A stretch of DNA of 44,422 bases, from assembly GCA_027487735.1 (NCBI GenBank), contig JAIYDA010000077.1, positions 1 to 44,422 of the forward strand. The letters run 5' to 3'. This stretch comes from Planctomycetaceae bacterium (GTDB taxonomy: Bacteria; Planctomycetota; Phycisphaerae; Phycisphaerales; UBA1924). Below, one piece after another: positions 16,983 through 25,847 of this stretch; position 1 is the stretch's first letter, and every line of letters starts with the position of its first letter. The translations under genes and the position numbers were made by a program. The notes under the pieces were generated by a model that was given only the letters and a program-made list of their open reading frames with translations, had not been told where the DNA came from and did not search any database.

Positions 16983-17879
16983 CTAAACATGGGCCCGCAT
17001 GAAACCGAGCAGCACCTGCGTCATCACCGCGGGGACCGCGAGGGCAAGCAAGACGGCTCGCCAGTCGCTCATGCGGAACCCCAGGCGAAGCGCACACCCC
17101 CACCAGAGGGCGAACCACGCGATGGAAAGGGGCCAGAGCCACTGACCAAAGGTCAGCCACGGTTGGCGCTGCCACTGCAGGCTCACAAACGGATCGAGCC
17201 ACGGAAACGACCGCGTCCAGCGCGTCATCATGAGCGTGTCGTAGAGAGCGATGCTGCACGAAACGACCACCAGCGCCGCTAAGGGTGCGATGGAGTATGC
17301 GGTGGCACGCGCGATGTGCAAGAGCGTGACTTTGCTGCGGGCGCGGGTCCAGGGGAGGCAGATAAAGACGAGCGGATACACAAGAAAACCACCCACCGCG
17401 GAGAGCACCCACGGGGAGCCGTCATAGCGCAGGGCGCAGCGTGTGACGCGCCCGATCCACGATGCTGCCGGGTCGAGCACTCCTCTCGCGAGGGTGATCG
17501 CCACGAGCATGAGGAGGGCTGGCACAAACAAGACACCGAGCACCCACGACACTCGCCTGCGCACGTTGTGGGGCGCTTCGAGCGATATCTTGCGCCAAAA
17601 CTGCCAAGGAACGAGTGCGGCAGCCCAGGTCTGCACATAACGTAATCGGGGATTGGGCAGGCGGGGGTTCGCCTCGGTCATCTCGACAAACCACCGCACG
17701 CCCGCAAGCCAGGGGCGATAAACAAGTGCCCACGCAAACCGCAACCCGCACTCCGGGCACGTCCCCTCCAGCGGGCATGCAAAGCCGTCACTCGCCGTTG
17801 CGGACTCGTCATTCCAGCGAGCCGCGTCGGCACTCACGTCGTATGCGCACCGCGGACAACTCAGCGTGGTCGATGCCAT
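16983..17879 (-). CDS. zinc-ribbon membrane protein, paralogue A
   Basis: The product is 298 residues. The N-terminal head carries two CxxC pairs, CPRC at residues 8-11 and CPEC near residue 44 (in CPLEGTCPECG), likely forming one zinc ribbon. A WFVE segment follows and then about five hydrophobic helices, for example VSWVLGVLFVPALLMLVAI. It aligns along its whole length with the neighbouring gene at 17935-18948, sharing YDV, DA-RWN, ACPLEGTCPECG, WFVE, P-FWR and a repeated RR-W-LG block. I recognise the architecture from planctomycete genomes but know no function. The ATG at 17879 has an AAAGGTGG ribosome binding site. It lies 55 bp after its paralogue and is probably co-transcribed with it. 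Confidence 0.75.
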   Translation of the reverse strand: MASTTLSCPRCAYDVSADAARWNDESATASDGFACPLEGTCPECGLRFAWALVYRPWLAGVRWFVEMTEANPRLPNPRLRYVQTWAAALVPWQFWRKISLEAPHNVRRRVSWVLGVLFVPALLMLVAITLARGVLDPAASWIGRVTRCALRYDGSPWVLSAVGGFLVYPLVFICLPWTRARSKVTLLHIARATAYSIAPLAALVVVSCSIALYDTLMMTRWTRSFPWLDPFVSLQWQRQPWLTFGQWLWPLSIAWFALWWGCALRLGFRMSDWRAVLLALAVPAVMTQVLLGFMRAHV

Positions 17880-17934
17880 CGACTGCCACCTTTCTGTTTT
17901 TCACCCGTCGCCGCGAGAAACAAGCCCTCATTTG

Positions 17935-18948
17935 CTACATACCCAATGCCCGCAACACCACCAAGTGCCCTGCAATCACCGCGACGAGCTGCACGAGTGT
18001 TGACGGGATGACCACCGCGAGCCACACCTGCCACGCTTGGCGCATGCGCCAGGAGCGAATCGCAAACGCCCACCACACCGCGAACCAGACTATGACGACG
18101 GGATAGAGAAAGTGATTCTCTTGGTTAGGACTGACGAGGTCTTCCAAGGCACTCAGGTTGGTCCACCACACGCCCATCCACCGCGACGGAAGCAGCCCCA
18201 CAACCTGACCAATCGCAAACGCAAGCTCAAGCACAAAGCCACACGCAAGCATTGCAGCAAAGATCGCCAGGGCATAGATTGCCGCACGCAGAACGTGCTC
18301 CGGCCGCACCTTTGCCTGCTTGCGCGACTGAGAGAGCACCAGCATCATGACCGGATACGCAATCGCACCAACCCACACGCAGCGATACCACGAAGAGCCG
18401 GTCACGACCGAAGCGAGGGCCCGAGGCATTGTCCGAAACGGGTACAACCCCCACCCACCCAGATCGGCTACCGAAAATGCCGGTGCGTACTGCGATCGAC
18501 TCAGCGCAAGCAACGATCCGTACACAATGTTCACCAGCGACATCGCGACTGCACCGGCAATCGCGACGCTGATGGTGGCAAGACCGAGCCACAGCAGCCT
18601 CCGAAGTCGATTGCTGGGAGTCTCGACCGTGACCTCGCGCCAGAATCGCCATGGCGTGCAGGCACGCACCAGCGTCCGCACGCCGCTCCACCGCTTTCTG
18701 CCAAAGGCCGTGTTCGTCTCGACGAACCACACGGGCGAGACAAGCCCGGGGCGCATCACTGCCGCCCACGAGAAGCGAAACCCGCACTCCGGGCACGTCC
18801 CCTCCAGCGGGCACGCGGCGTGCTCAACAAGTTCGGCATGTTCCGCAGGCTCTGCATTCCAGCGGTCTGCGTCACCCTGCACGTCATAGCCGCAGCGCGG
18901 ACACATGCAGCGTGGAACCACCGGCAAGGTTGGGTGAGCCTCTGCCAT
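17935..18948 (-). CDS. zinc-ribbon membrane protein, paralogue B
   Basis: The product is 337 residues and is a tandem paralogue of the downstream gene. Its head has CPRCGYDV at residues 16-23 and CPLEGTCPECG about 30 residues later, with a His/Glu/Ala-rich insert between them (AEHAELVEHA). WFVE, WRFWRE and several membrane helices follow (for example LLWLGLATISVAIAGAVAMSL and the C-terminal QVWLAVVIPSTLVQLVAVIA). The ATG at 18948 has a TGGAGG ribosome binding site 6 nt away. The cytoplasmic or periplasmic side of the zinc ribbon cannot be told. The function is unknown; a sensor or chaperone role would be speculation. Confidence 0.75.
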   Translation of the reverse strand: MAEAHPTLPVVPRCMCPRCGYDVQGDADRWNAEPAEHAELVEHAACPLEGTCPECGFRFSWAAVMRPGLVSPVWFVETNTAFGRKRWSGVRTLVRACTPWRFWREVTVETPSNRLRRLLWLGLATISVAIAGAVAMSLVNIVYGSLLALSRSQYAPAFSVADLGGWGLYPFRTMPRALASVVTGSSWYRCVWVGAIAYPVMMLVLSQSRKQAKVRPEHVLRAAIYALAIFAAMLACGFVLELAFAIGQVVGLLPSRWMGVWWTNLSALEDLVSPNQENHFLYPVVIVWFAVWWAFAIRSWRMRQAWQVWLAVVIPSTLVQLVAVIAGHLVVLRALGM

Positions 18949-19016
18949 CCCGGGCCTCCATCGGCAACGCTAGGCCCGCTGCCATGCGTGGCGTTCCGTC
19001 GTTCTACCCTGTGCGC

Positions 19017-19808
19017 ATGCCTGCAATCCCCGTCCGTTCTGGTAAGCGACCGCTCTGGGTCACCGTCCTCATGCTGCTCGTGGCGGGCGGCGTGTGGTTT
19101 GCGCAGCACAAGGGCTGGCTCGCAAAGCCCGCGCCGCAGGGGAGCGGCACGCAGCAGACGAGCCAGCAATCCAATCCGCAAACCACTCAGCAGGGCTCGC
19201 AGCCGACAAGCCAGCAGGCCGAGCGAGCGGAAACACCCCAAGCCCCAAGCAACCCCACACGCTCGCTGCCCGAGCCCAAGCCACAGCAAGCCGCCACGCC
19301 TCGCGCGAGCGAGCAAGCGAGCACGCCCAACACCAAAGCCAACCCCGCGCCGAGTGCCAAGCCCGCACCCGCGAAGGCCACGACGCCTCGCCCCAAGGGC
19401 ACCGTGACCGCGAGCGAGATCGACGCGAGCAACACCGCGAACATGACCGCTCGCGAGCGGGCCGAGCGCACGCCCGTGTCGGGAGATCAGCTCGATGAGC
19501 TGTACAAGCAAGAGAAGAACCTCGTGTGGGTGGAGGGCACGGGCAAGGTCATCAAGGTGCTGGCCGACGACACCGACGGGGCCAAGCACCAACGCTTCAC
19601 GATGGCCAACAGCGATGGACACGAGGTGATGGTGGCCCACAACATCGACCTCTCGCCGCGAGCACCGGTGAAGGAGGGCGACACCATCTCGTACCGAGGC
19701 GAGTACATCTGGACCGATCGCGGCGGCAAGGTGCACTTCACGCACAAGCCGCAGTATGGCAACTTTCGCGGCGGGTGGATTGAGGTGGGAGGGAAGCGGT
19801 ACGAGTAA
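19017..19808 (+). CDS. membrane-anchored DUF3465 protein
   Basis: The product is 263 residues. A single N-terminal helix (WVTVLMLLVAGGVWFAQ, residues 13-29) acts as a signal anchor. It is followed by about 110 residues of Gln/Thr/Pro/Ala/Lys-rich linker. The C-terminal 100 residues match DUF3465 (WVEGTGKVIKVLADDTDGAK, HNIDLSPRAPVKEGD, YRGEYIWTDRGGKVHFTH, GGWIEVGGK), a small OB-like beta domain that normally occurs almost alone behind a signal peptide. The DUF3465 role is not established. The long disordered tether is unusual for the family. The start could also be the ATG at 18984. It is divergent from the zinc-ribbon paralogue B. Confidence 0.75.
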   Translation: MPAIPVRSGKRPLWVTVLMLLVAGGVWFAQHKGWLAKPAPQGSGTQQTSQQSNPQTTQQGSQPTSQQAERAETPQAPSNPTRSLPEPKPQQAATPRASEQASTPNTKANPAPSAKPAPAKATTPRPKGTVTASEIDASNTANMTARERAERTPVSGDQLDELYKQEKNLVWVEGTGKVIKVLADDTDGAKHQRFTMANSDGHEVMVAHNIDLSPRAPVKEGDTISYRGEYIWTDRGGKVHFTHKPQYGNFRGGWIEVGGKRYE

Positions 19809-19863
19809 GCGCGAGCGGGATGCGAGGGCTCTCCCATCGCGCCATGCGTTTTGTTCGTTCCAC

Positions 19864-19935
19864 GGGGCTGTAGCTCAGCGGTAGAGCAGCGAACTCATAA
19901 TTCGTAGTGCGCGGGTTCGAATCCCGCTGGCCCCA
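19864..19935 (+). tRNA. tRNA-Met, elongator type (anticodon CAT)
   Basis: A 72-nt cloverleaf has acceptor GGGGCTG / TGGCCCC, D-arm GCTC-AGCGGTA-GAGC, anticodon loop CTCATAA with CAT at 19896-19898, T-arm GCGGG-TTCGAAT-CCCGC and discriminator A. The first pair is G1-C72, so it is not the initiator, which has an unpaired position 1. It could instead be tRNA-Ile with a lysidine-modified CAT anticodon. CCA is not encoded. Confidence 0.92.
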
Positions 19936-20023
19936 TTTCCGTTTCTGCACTTCGGCGTTGCACCAATGCGCGTCCATCGCCCCCAGTGCGGGAAGGCCGT
20001 AGCGCAGGGTGCCCGTCAGCCTC

Positions 20024-21583
20024 TCACGGCACCGAGGCCGGCGCAAGCTCAACTGCCACCAGCGCCGCACTCGTGCCCCGGCCGCCATCGCTGCGCTTGG
20101 GGCCAAACGCCAGCAGCCGCTGCGGAAACTGCCCCAGTGACTGCACGACGCGGGGCACAAAGCTCTGTGCAATCACACGAGCGGGCACCGCCCATGCCTG
20201 CCCGGCTTCGCGATCGGGCACGAACGCGAGGTCGTCCTTTCGCGTGATGAACCACCCGCTGGCGCTTGCCGCACTCCCCACACTCCCCTGCCCGCCCCAC
20301 CACGCAGCCGCGATCGCGTCGCTGGGCAGCAGCACGCCATCGCCATCATCCATCGACACGCGCCACAGCCTGCCCTTGCCCGGGTGCGCGAGCACGATTG
20401 CGCCCGTGGGCACAGCACCGGGCAGCGTGCCCGCAAACGCACCCGCCTGCACGCCCGCGATCGCCTGATACGCCGCGAACCGCGCAAACTCGCGATCAGC
20501 CTGCGACGCCGCATCCATCCCGCGCGGCACGCTCGCGAGCACGCGCCCCCACGCGGGCTCGCCGAAGTTCTGAGCCGACAATGGCACCGCGCGCACCGAC
20601 ACGCCGCGCTCGCCGCTCGCAAACACCAGCACGCCACTGCCATCGGGGAAGGGCGTGGGAAAGCTCAGCTTCTCTCTCGCAAACTGCGCCTGGGCCAGCA
20701 CGTTGCCCTCGCCCGCGAGTTCGCGCAGCGTGAGCACGCTCACGCCATCCTCGCGCCAATGCACGCACACCAGCAGATCTGCGTTGCCCTTGCGCACGAT
20801 CGCGCCATGCCCCCACCGCTGCCCAGCAGGCGTGAGCCATCGCACGCTGCCGTCAGCCCACGCGAGCAACCCGATGCGGCGAGTGCCAGCCCCTTCCACG
20901 CCCTCGACGAGCACGCCCTGTTCTGTCGCATCGCGCCCCAACAGCAGGCCAGCCGACGGATCGTCCGCAGCGGCTGGCATGCGCACCAGCCCGCGCTCGC
21001 CCCGCTGCCAGCGCACGATGCGTCCGCCCGTGGGCACTTCTGCATCCTCGCCCAGCACCAGGGGCCAGTCCGGAGCATCGCCCACGTGCACCGCGACAAA
21101 CTCGCCGCGCGGATGCACCACGGGCAAGGCAAAGCCGTCGTACTCCACCTCGCCCATCGGCAGCACCGCGACCGACACGCGCGAGGCAGTGCGCGACGCA
21201 CCTGCAGATTGGGCCTCGCTCGTGGCGTTCGCCTGCGCTGCGCCCGTTGGTTCGCCCGGTGCGCCGGGGGTGCCCGGCACGCCGGGCACAGCAGGAGCCT
21301 GCCCGGCGTTGCCCTTCTCGTTCTTCGCTTGGTTCGCCTTGGCCTGCGCAGCAAGCGCCTGCGACTCGCTCATCTGCTGCGTGCCCAGCCGCATGCCGCG
21401 ACTTGGTGACCTCTCGACCTCCGTCACGCACGCACCCATCCAAGCACCTGTGCACGCAGCCCATGCGAGCAGCAACGCAGTGGTCACGCGAGTGCTGCGA
21501 TGCACCGGCTCGCACACCCCGCGCCCGCTCGCCTCCGCGCCTTGCCCCACGCTGCGAGCTGGCTCGCTGGTTGCCCTGGGCAT
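20024..21583 (-). CDS. probable lipoprotein or secreted protein coupled to gspD
   Basis: The product is 519 residues. The ATG at 21583 starts 2 nt after the gspD stop and has a perfect AAGGAG ribosome binding site inside the end of gspD, so the two are translationally coupled; a GTG at 21607 is rejected. A hydrophobic segment (TTALLLAWAACTGAWMGAC, residues 34-52) could be a signal peptide with a lipobox-like MGAC, or a membrane anchor. A linker with collagen-like Gly-Pro triplets (PGVPGTPGAPGEP) follows, and then about 400 residues of beta-rich sequence with several WxxG and GR motifs that could form a propeller. I do not recognise a family. It is the last gene of the T2SS unit, which suggests a role at the secretin or as a secreted partner. 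Confidence 0.6.
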   Translation of the reverse strand: MPRATSEPARSVGQGAEASGRGVCEPVHRSTRVTTALLLAWAACTGAWMGACVTEVERSPSRGMRLGTQQMSESQALAAQAKANQAKNEKGNAGQAPAVPGVPGTPGAPGEPTGAAQANATSEAQSAGASRTASRVSVAVLPMGEVEYDGFALPVVHPRGEFVAVHVGDAPDWPLVLGEDAEVPTGGRIVRWQRGERGLVRMPAAADDPSAGLLLGRDATEQGVLVEGVEGAGTRRIGLLAWADGSVRWLTPAGQRWGHGAIVRKGNADLLVCVHWREDGVSVLTLRELAGEGNVLAQAQFAREKLSFPTPFPDGSGVLVFASGERGVSVRAVPLSAQNFGEPAWGRVLASVPRGMDAASQADREFARFAAYQAIAGVQAGAFAGTLPGAVPTGAIVLAHPGKGRLWRVSMDDGDGVLLPSDAIAAAWWGGQGSVGSAASASGWFITRKDDLAFVPDREAGQAWAVPARVIAQSFVPRVVQSLGQFPQRLLAFGPKRSDGGRGTSAALVAVELAPASVP

Positions 21584-21585
21584 GC

Positions 21586-24132
21586 TCACTCCTTGGGCGC
21601 GGGCCACGTCTCGTCCTTCGGTGCCTCGAGCTCGGGCACATCGCCCGGACGCAGCCGATCCTTCAGCAGCGGGTCCTTGCTCTCGCTCTTCTTGGGCTGG
21701 TTCGCATCGCGCAGCGAACGCAAGCGCTCGACGAAACTCTCGTTCAGGGGCGTCGCCTCGCCCGTGTTGTTCACCACGATGGGCGTGATGAACACCAGCA
21801 GCTCCGTGTTGCTCTTCACGGTGTCGCGGCTCTTGAAGAGCTCGCCCAGCAGCGGGATGTCTCCGAGCAGCGGCACCTTCCGCACGATGTTGGTATCTTC
21901 CTCGCGCAGGATGCCGCTGATGACCACCGTCTGACGGTTCTGCACGATGAGCTGCGTCGTCGTCTCGCGGCGATCGACGATGAAGCCGCCGAAAAGCGTC
22001 TGGCCAGACACGATGCTCGACAGCTCGAGGTTCACACGCAGATCAACATCGCCCTGCACTGTGATCCTGGGCCGGGCCCGCAGCTGGATGCCCACGGCGC
22101 GATAGTCAAAGCTCTGCACCAGGTTGCCCTGCTGGTTCGTCTGGCTGTCGGTCACAAACGGAATGTCCTGACCATCAAAGAACGTCGCCTCCTGGTTGTC
22201 GCTTGTAAAAATCTTGGGCTCGCTCAAGATGCTCACGCCCGTCTTCTCGTTCAGCGCTTGCAGCAGCACGTTCACGTCGGCGTTCACGTTCAGCACGCTG
22301 GTATCAAACAGGCTCGTGGCGTAGTTGTTCTCGGTGTTGCGGCTCTCAACACCCAGGCTCACGCTGTTGTCGCCCCGCGCGGGCGTGATCGCCTGGCTGC
22401 TCCATCGCAGCCCCAGGCTCGTCGCATCATCGCGAGAGACCTCGCACACGATCGCCGAGATGAGCACCTGCCGACCGGGGCGATCGAGCTTGTTCACGAG
22501 CTGCACGATCGAATCCTGATACTCGGGCGGAGCCACCACCATCACCGCGTTCTGACGCCACACGGGCACCACACGAATCTGCCCGATGAGGTTGCTCGCG
22601 CTGCGACGATCGGTTGGCACCCGCGCCCGCTGCCACCAGAAGCTGATGCTGCCGCGCTCCGCCTGCTGGTTCGCCTGGTCGCCGTCCGTGTTCTCGGCAA
22701 ACGGGCTGGTTGTCAGGTCATTCGCGCTGAGTCCCTCTTCAGCCCGCCTCACCTGCGCGAGCGTGCCCTCCTGCGCAAGCAGCGCGTTGAGCTGCTCGGC
22801 AAGGTCGTCGGCGCTCGCATGCTTCAGCTCGATCACCTCGGGCAGGCCCGCCGTCTGCGGCTGATCGATCTGCGCGATGATCGCATCGATCACCGGGATG
22901 TTGTCCGGGCTTTTGGCGATGACAATCAGCCGGCTCGCATCGGCGATAGGCTGGAACGTGAACTGCCCCGCAAGCCTGCCCGCACCCTGCCCGGTCGTCG
23001 GGCTGCCATCGTTGCCTTGCCGCTGCCCTTGCCCCTGCCCCTGAAACTGCTGCCCGCCCGCGCCACCGCCGCCGCCCGTCGTCGTGCGCGTGCCGCTGCC
23101 AAACAGCCCCTCCAGCAGCGCAGCAACCTTCACCGGGTCGCTGTGCCGCAAGTCGTACACCTTGGGCGTGAGCACCTCGGGCGCGATGGGCTTGTCCCAC
23201 TGGTCCACAATCTGCGAGCGAATCTCTTCCATGAGCGCGGGGGCCGCAACCACCGTCACGCTGTTCTGCGCCACGTTCGCCGTCACGCGAATCTCGCTCG
23301 GACCTGCCGCCTGCTCCTCGCCACCGCCGCCGCGGCGCCAGGGCTGCCACTGCTGCTGCTGGGGCTGCGTCTGCCCGCTCGCACCGCCGCCAAACAGCTC
23401 GTCGATATTCTCCTTGATGGCGTTCGCATCGCTATAGCGCAAGCGGAATGTCTCGGTGGTCACGCTGCCCGCCGCGGGCCTGTCGAGGGCATCAATCAGC
23501 CGCTCCATGCGTTGCAGCAGGCTGATGTTGCCCATGATTGCAAGCTGGTTGCTCGTCTCATCGACGCTCAGCTTCGCGTAGTCGGGCAGTGCGCCCTTGA
23601 TGACATCGCCCAGCTTCTTCGCCTCGTTGAACTTCAGCTGATACACCTTCTCCGCCATCGACCCCATGTCCATGCGGTCCAGCACGCTCTCGCGCGGGCC
23701 GATCACGGGCACGTCCTGCCTCGTCACCTCGCCCTCCTCGCGCAGCGTCACGATCATGTCGGTCTCGACGACCGCGATGCGGTTCTGCTGCAGCGCGAGG
23801 ATGACCAAGTCGAGCGCTTGCTCGCGCGGCAGCGGGCGATCGTTCAGCACCGTGATCTTCTTGCTCAGCACCGTCTGCTGAGGCATCACCACCTTGCCCG
23901 TCACCTGCACGATGAACGGGATGACCTCCTCCACGCTCACGTTCTTGAACCCGAGTGTCGTGGGCGGCCCCTCCACCACGCGCCGCCCGTTGCCGCGCTC
24001 CGCAGCGTCTTCCTGCCTCTCCGCTGCGCCGGGCTGCGCTCCGCCCTGCTGCGCCGATGCCGACCAGGGCAAGCCCGCCGCCAGCACGAGCGCGAGCGTG
24101 GAAGGAACGAATGTGTTGCGTGCGATTGCCAT
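21586..24132 (-). CDS. gspD: type II secretion system secretin GspD
   Basis: This is the outer-membrane multimeric channel of the T2SS. The 848-residue product has a signal peptide (MAIARNTFVPSTLALVLAAG..ASA), an N0 domain beginning near residue 64 (VSVEEVIPFIVQVTGK), then repeated N1-N3 KH-like domains (QLKFNEAKKLGDVIKG, LRYSDANAIKENIDELFGGG, ELKHASADDLAEQLNALL). The C-terminal secretin beta-barrel includes EVSRDDATSLGLRW and the VPLLGDIPLLGELFKSR signature. Gln/Gly-rich low-complexity stretches interrupt the N-domain linkers. It lies 105 bp after the C-position gene and is followed immediately by a coupled lipoprotein gene. No GspS-type pilotin is recognised. Confidence 0.93.
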   Translation of the reverse strand: MAIARNTFVPSTLALVLAAGLPWSASAQQGGAQPGAAERQEDAAERGNGRRVVEGPPTTLGFKNVSVEEVIPFIVQVTGKVVMPQQTVLSKKITVLNDRPLPREQALDLVILALQQNRIAVVETDMIVTLREEGEVTRQDVPVIGPRESVLDRMDMGSMAEKVYQLKFNEAKKLGDVIKGALPDYAKLSVDETSNQLAIMGNISLLQRMERLIDALDRPAAGSVTTETFRLRYSDANAIKENIDELFGGGASGQTQPQQQQWQPWRRGGGGEEQAAGPSEIRVTANVAQNSVTVVAAPALMEEIRSQIVDQWDKPIAPEVLTPKVYDLRHSDPVKVAALLEGLFGSGTRTTTGGGGGAGGQQFQGQGQGQRQGNDGSPTTGQGAGRLAGQFTFQPIADASRLIVIAKSPDNIPVIDAIIAQIDQPQTAGLPEVIELKHASADDLAEQLNALLAQEGTLAQVRRAEEGLSANDLTTSPFAENTDGDQANQQAERGSISFWWQRARVPTDRRSASNLIGQIRVVPVWRQNAVMVVAPPEYQDSIVQLVNKLDRPGRQVLISAIVCEVSRDDATSLGLRWSSQAITPARGDNSVSLGVESRNTENNYATSLFDTSVLNVNADVNVLLQALNEKTGVSILSEPKIFTSDNQEATFFDGQDIPFVTDSQTNQQGNLVQSFDYRAVGIQLRARPRITVQGDVDLRVNLELSSIVSGQTLFGGFIVDRRETTTQLIVQNRQTVVISGILREEDTNIVRKVPLLGDIPLLGELFKSRDTVKSNTELLVFITPIVVNNTGEATPLNESFVERLRSLRDANQPKKSESKDPLLKDRLRPGDVPELEAPKDETWPAPKE

Positions 24133-24237
24133 AGTGAAGTTCCTGCGTGTGTCCGTCGTCTGCCACCCTCGCCGTCAGTCCGCCACCAACTCGCCCGTCC
24201 AGCCGCCTCTGCATCCGTCATACCGCGTCCCCGCCCA

Positions 24238-25041
24238 TCACCCCGGCTCGGGCTTCGGCTCCGCGGGCTTGGCTTCGGCGGGCTTGGCCTCTTCGGGTTT
24301 CGCCTCATCCGCCTCGCCCGGTTCCGCCTTCGGTTCGTCCGTCGGCTCCTCCACGGGCAGCATCTCCCCCTCGGTCTTCCCAGCGTCCGTCGCGTTCACC
24401 GCCGCGCTCTCCGCGGCACTCCCCGCCACCCGCACGCCATCCTTAAACACCACGCGATCGCGCTGAAACAGCGGCACCACAAACTCGCCCCCGCGCCAGC
24501 GCAGCTTCGCATCCCACGGCGCGTTCACCTCCAGCACCTCGACATCGCCCTTCTTCGCGCCCTTGCCCACCTTCGTGCCATCCGCAAACCACACCTCGTC
24601 GAGCACGATCGCCTGGATCGCGGGCCCGTCATACTTGCTCGGCGCTCGGGGCGTGCCGTTCTCATCCTCGGGCTCGGGCTGCACTTCCACGATCTGCTCC
24701 GTGCCCGGCGCGCTGGGCACATAGAACAAACTCCGCCCGCCCGTCTGCGCCACAAACCCCGAAAAGCCCGCCGCGTGCGTGGCGGCCTGCTCGCTCGCAT
24801 CGATCTTTCCGCTCACCGCCTCGGGGCTTGGCGTCAGCCACCCGCGCAGCACCGCGTACGCAGGCCCTGCCGACGCAACAACCGCGCCCACCACCAGCAA
24901 CAGTGCCGCCGCGCCCGCAAGCCCAGTTGCCGAGAAGAACATCGCCACGGGCCCCTTGCTCGCACGCACCCGCGCCAGCGCCGCGCGATCTGCCCCGCCC
25001 CCGCGCTGCCCGCTCGAAGACCATCCAGAAGCGTCGCTCAC
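24238..25041 (-). CDS. inner-membrane protein in the GspC/PilP position
   Basis: The product is 267 residues, starting at a GTG whose GTGA overlaps the stop of the upstream gene by 4 bp. It has a short cytoplasmic N-terminus, one membrane helix (FFSATGLAGAAALLLVVGAVVA, about residues 34-55), a periplasmic domain containing a small beta segment (AIQAIVLDEVWFADGTKVGKG) that recalls the HR/PilP fold, and a Glu/Ala/Lys/Pro repeat tail (EEAKPAEAKPAEPKPEPG). Position between the GspM-like gene and the secretin, the single helix and the HR-like region suggest the inner-to-outer membrane connector (GspC). The sequence is too diverged for a firm assignment. Confidence 0.5.
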   Translation of the reverse strand: MSDASGWSSSGQRGGGADRAALARVRASKGPVAMFFSATGLAGAAALLLVVGAVVASAGPAYAVLRGWLTPSPEAVSGKIDASEQAATHAAGFSGFVAQTGGRSLFYVPSAPGTEQIVEVQPEPEDENGTPRAPSKYDGPAIQAIVLDEVWFADGTKVGKGAKKGDVEVLEVNAPWDAKLRWRGGEFVVPLFQRDRVVFKDGVRVAGSAAESAAVNATDAGKTEGEMLPVEEPTDEPKAEPGEADEAKPEEAKPAEAKPAEPKPEPG

Positions 25042-25847
25042 GAGCCACCCCCACTCTTGTCGCTGGCTTTCTCGCTGGCCTTCTCGCCAGCCTTATCAGC
25101 AGGCTTCTCGGCAGGCTTGTCGACTGGCTTCTCGGCTGGCTTTTCAGCCCCCGCCTTGCTGCCCGCAGCCGGAGACGCCGCGCTCCGCGTCATCGCGTTC
25201 GCTACCGCCGCCGACACCCACGTCTCCACATCCATGTCGATCCGCAGCTTGCGATCCGCCTTGTCGTCCCCATCGCCCTGCCGCACGCGCAAGTCGCTGA
25301 TCGTCACCACCAGCGGGTGCTTCTCCAGCTCCGCCAGCGCACTCGCAAACTGCTCGGGCGTCGCTGCGAAGCTCAGCTTCTTCACCACGCGCTCCACCTT
25401 CGCCTCGCGGCTTGCGCCCCCGCCGCCCCCAAGCCCCTTCACATAGGTCGGCAGAGCGCCCGTGTTCATCGGGCTCGACCGCGTGCTGCTCGTCACATCC
25501 GTAATCTGGTTGTTTCGCAGAATGTCATCCACGACGCTGCCAAACTCCAGCGGGCGCTTCTGCGGGTCTCCGGGCATCGCGATCTCGCCAAACTTCCGCA
25601 CACCCAGCGACACCGCCTGCCCAGCGGTGCGCAGCCTGTCGCCCGAACGGGCATACTCACGCAGCCTCGCCTCGCGCGTCGCGGCCAAGGCCGAGTCCTT
25701 GGTGTAGCGATCAAGCCCAGGCTCGATGACAAACAGATACAGCCCCAGAGCCGCGCACAGCAGCAGCAGCCACACCACCGCGCGCGGAATGCCGCGCTTT
25801 GCCTCGCCACGCGCTGCCGCAACGGGCATGCTCGAGAAAGTGGTCAT
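25038..25847 (-). CDS. GspM/PilO-like assembly-platform protein
   Basis: The product is 269 residues. Its ATG abuts the upstream gene's TAA with no gap. A membrane helix near the N-terminus (AVVWLLLLCAALGLYLFVI) is followed by a short coiled coil (YTKDSALAATREARLREYARSGDRL) and a ferredoxin-like periplasmic domain ending in HPLVVTISDLRVRQ. This is the topology of GspM or PilO, which pair with GspL or PilN in the inner-membrane platform. The last 45 residues are a Lys/Glu/Pro/Ala repeat tail (EKPAEKPVDKPAEKPADK) unlike typical GspM. The assignment is by position and topology. Confidence 0.6.
   Translation of the reverse strand: MTTFSSMPVAAARGEAKRGIPRAVVWLLLLCAALGLYLFVIEPGLDRYTKDSALAATREARLREYARSGDRLRTAGQAVSLGVRKFGEIAMPGDPQKRPLEFGSVVDDILRNNQITDVTSSTRSSPMNTGALPTYVKGLGGGGGASREAKVERVVKKLSFAATPEQFASALAELEKHPLVVTISDLRVRQGDGDDKADRKLRIDMDVETWVSAAVANAMTRSAASPAAGSKAGAEKPAEKPVDKPAEKPADKAGEKASEKASDKSGGGS

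Noticed and set aside
19864..19935. Initiator tRNA
   Set aside because: The first base pair is G-C and the anticodon stem lacks three consecutive G-C pairs, so it is an elongator Met (or Ile-CAT) tRNA.
21247..25446. Very long open frame on the plus strand across the secretin region
   Set aside because: It lies opposite gspD and the C/M-position genes, has the same biased composition, and has no ribosome binding site or domain.
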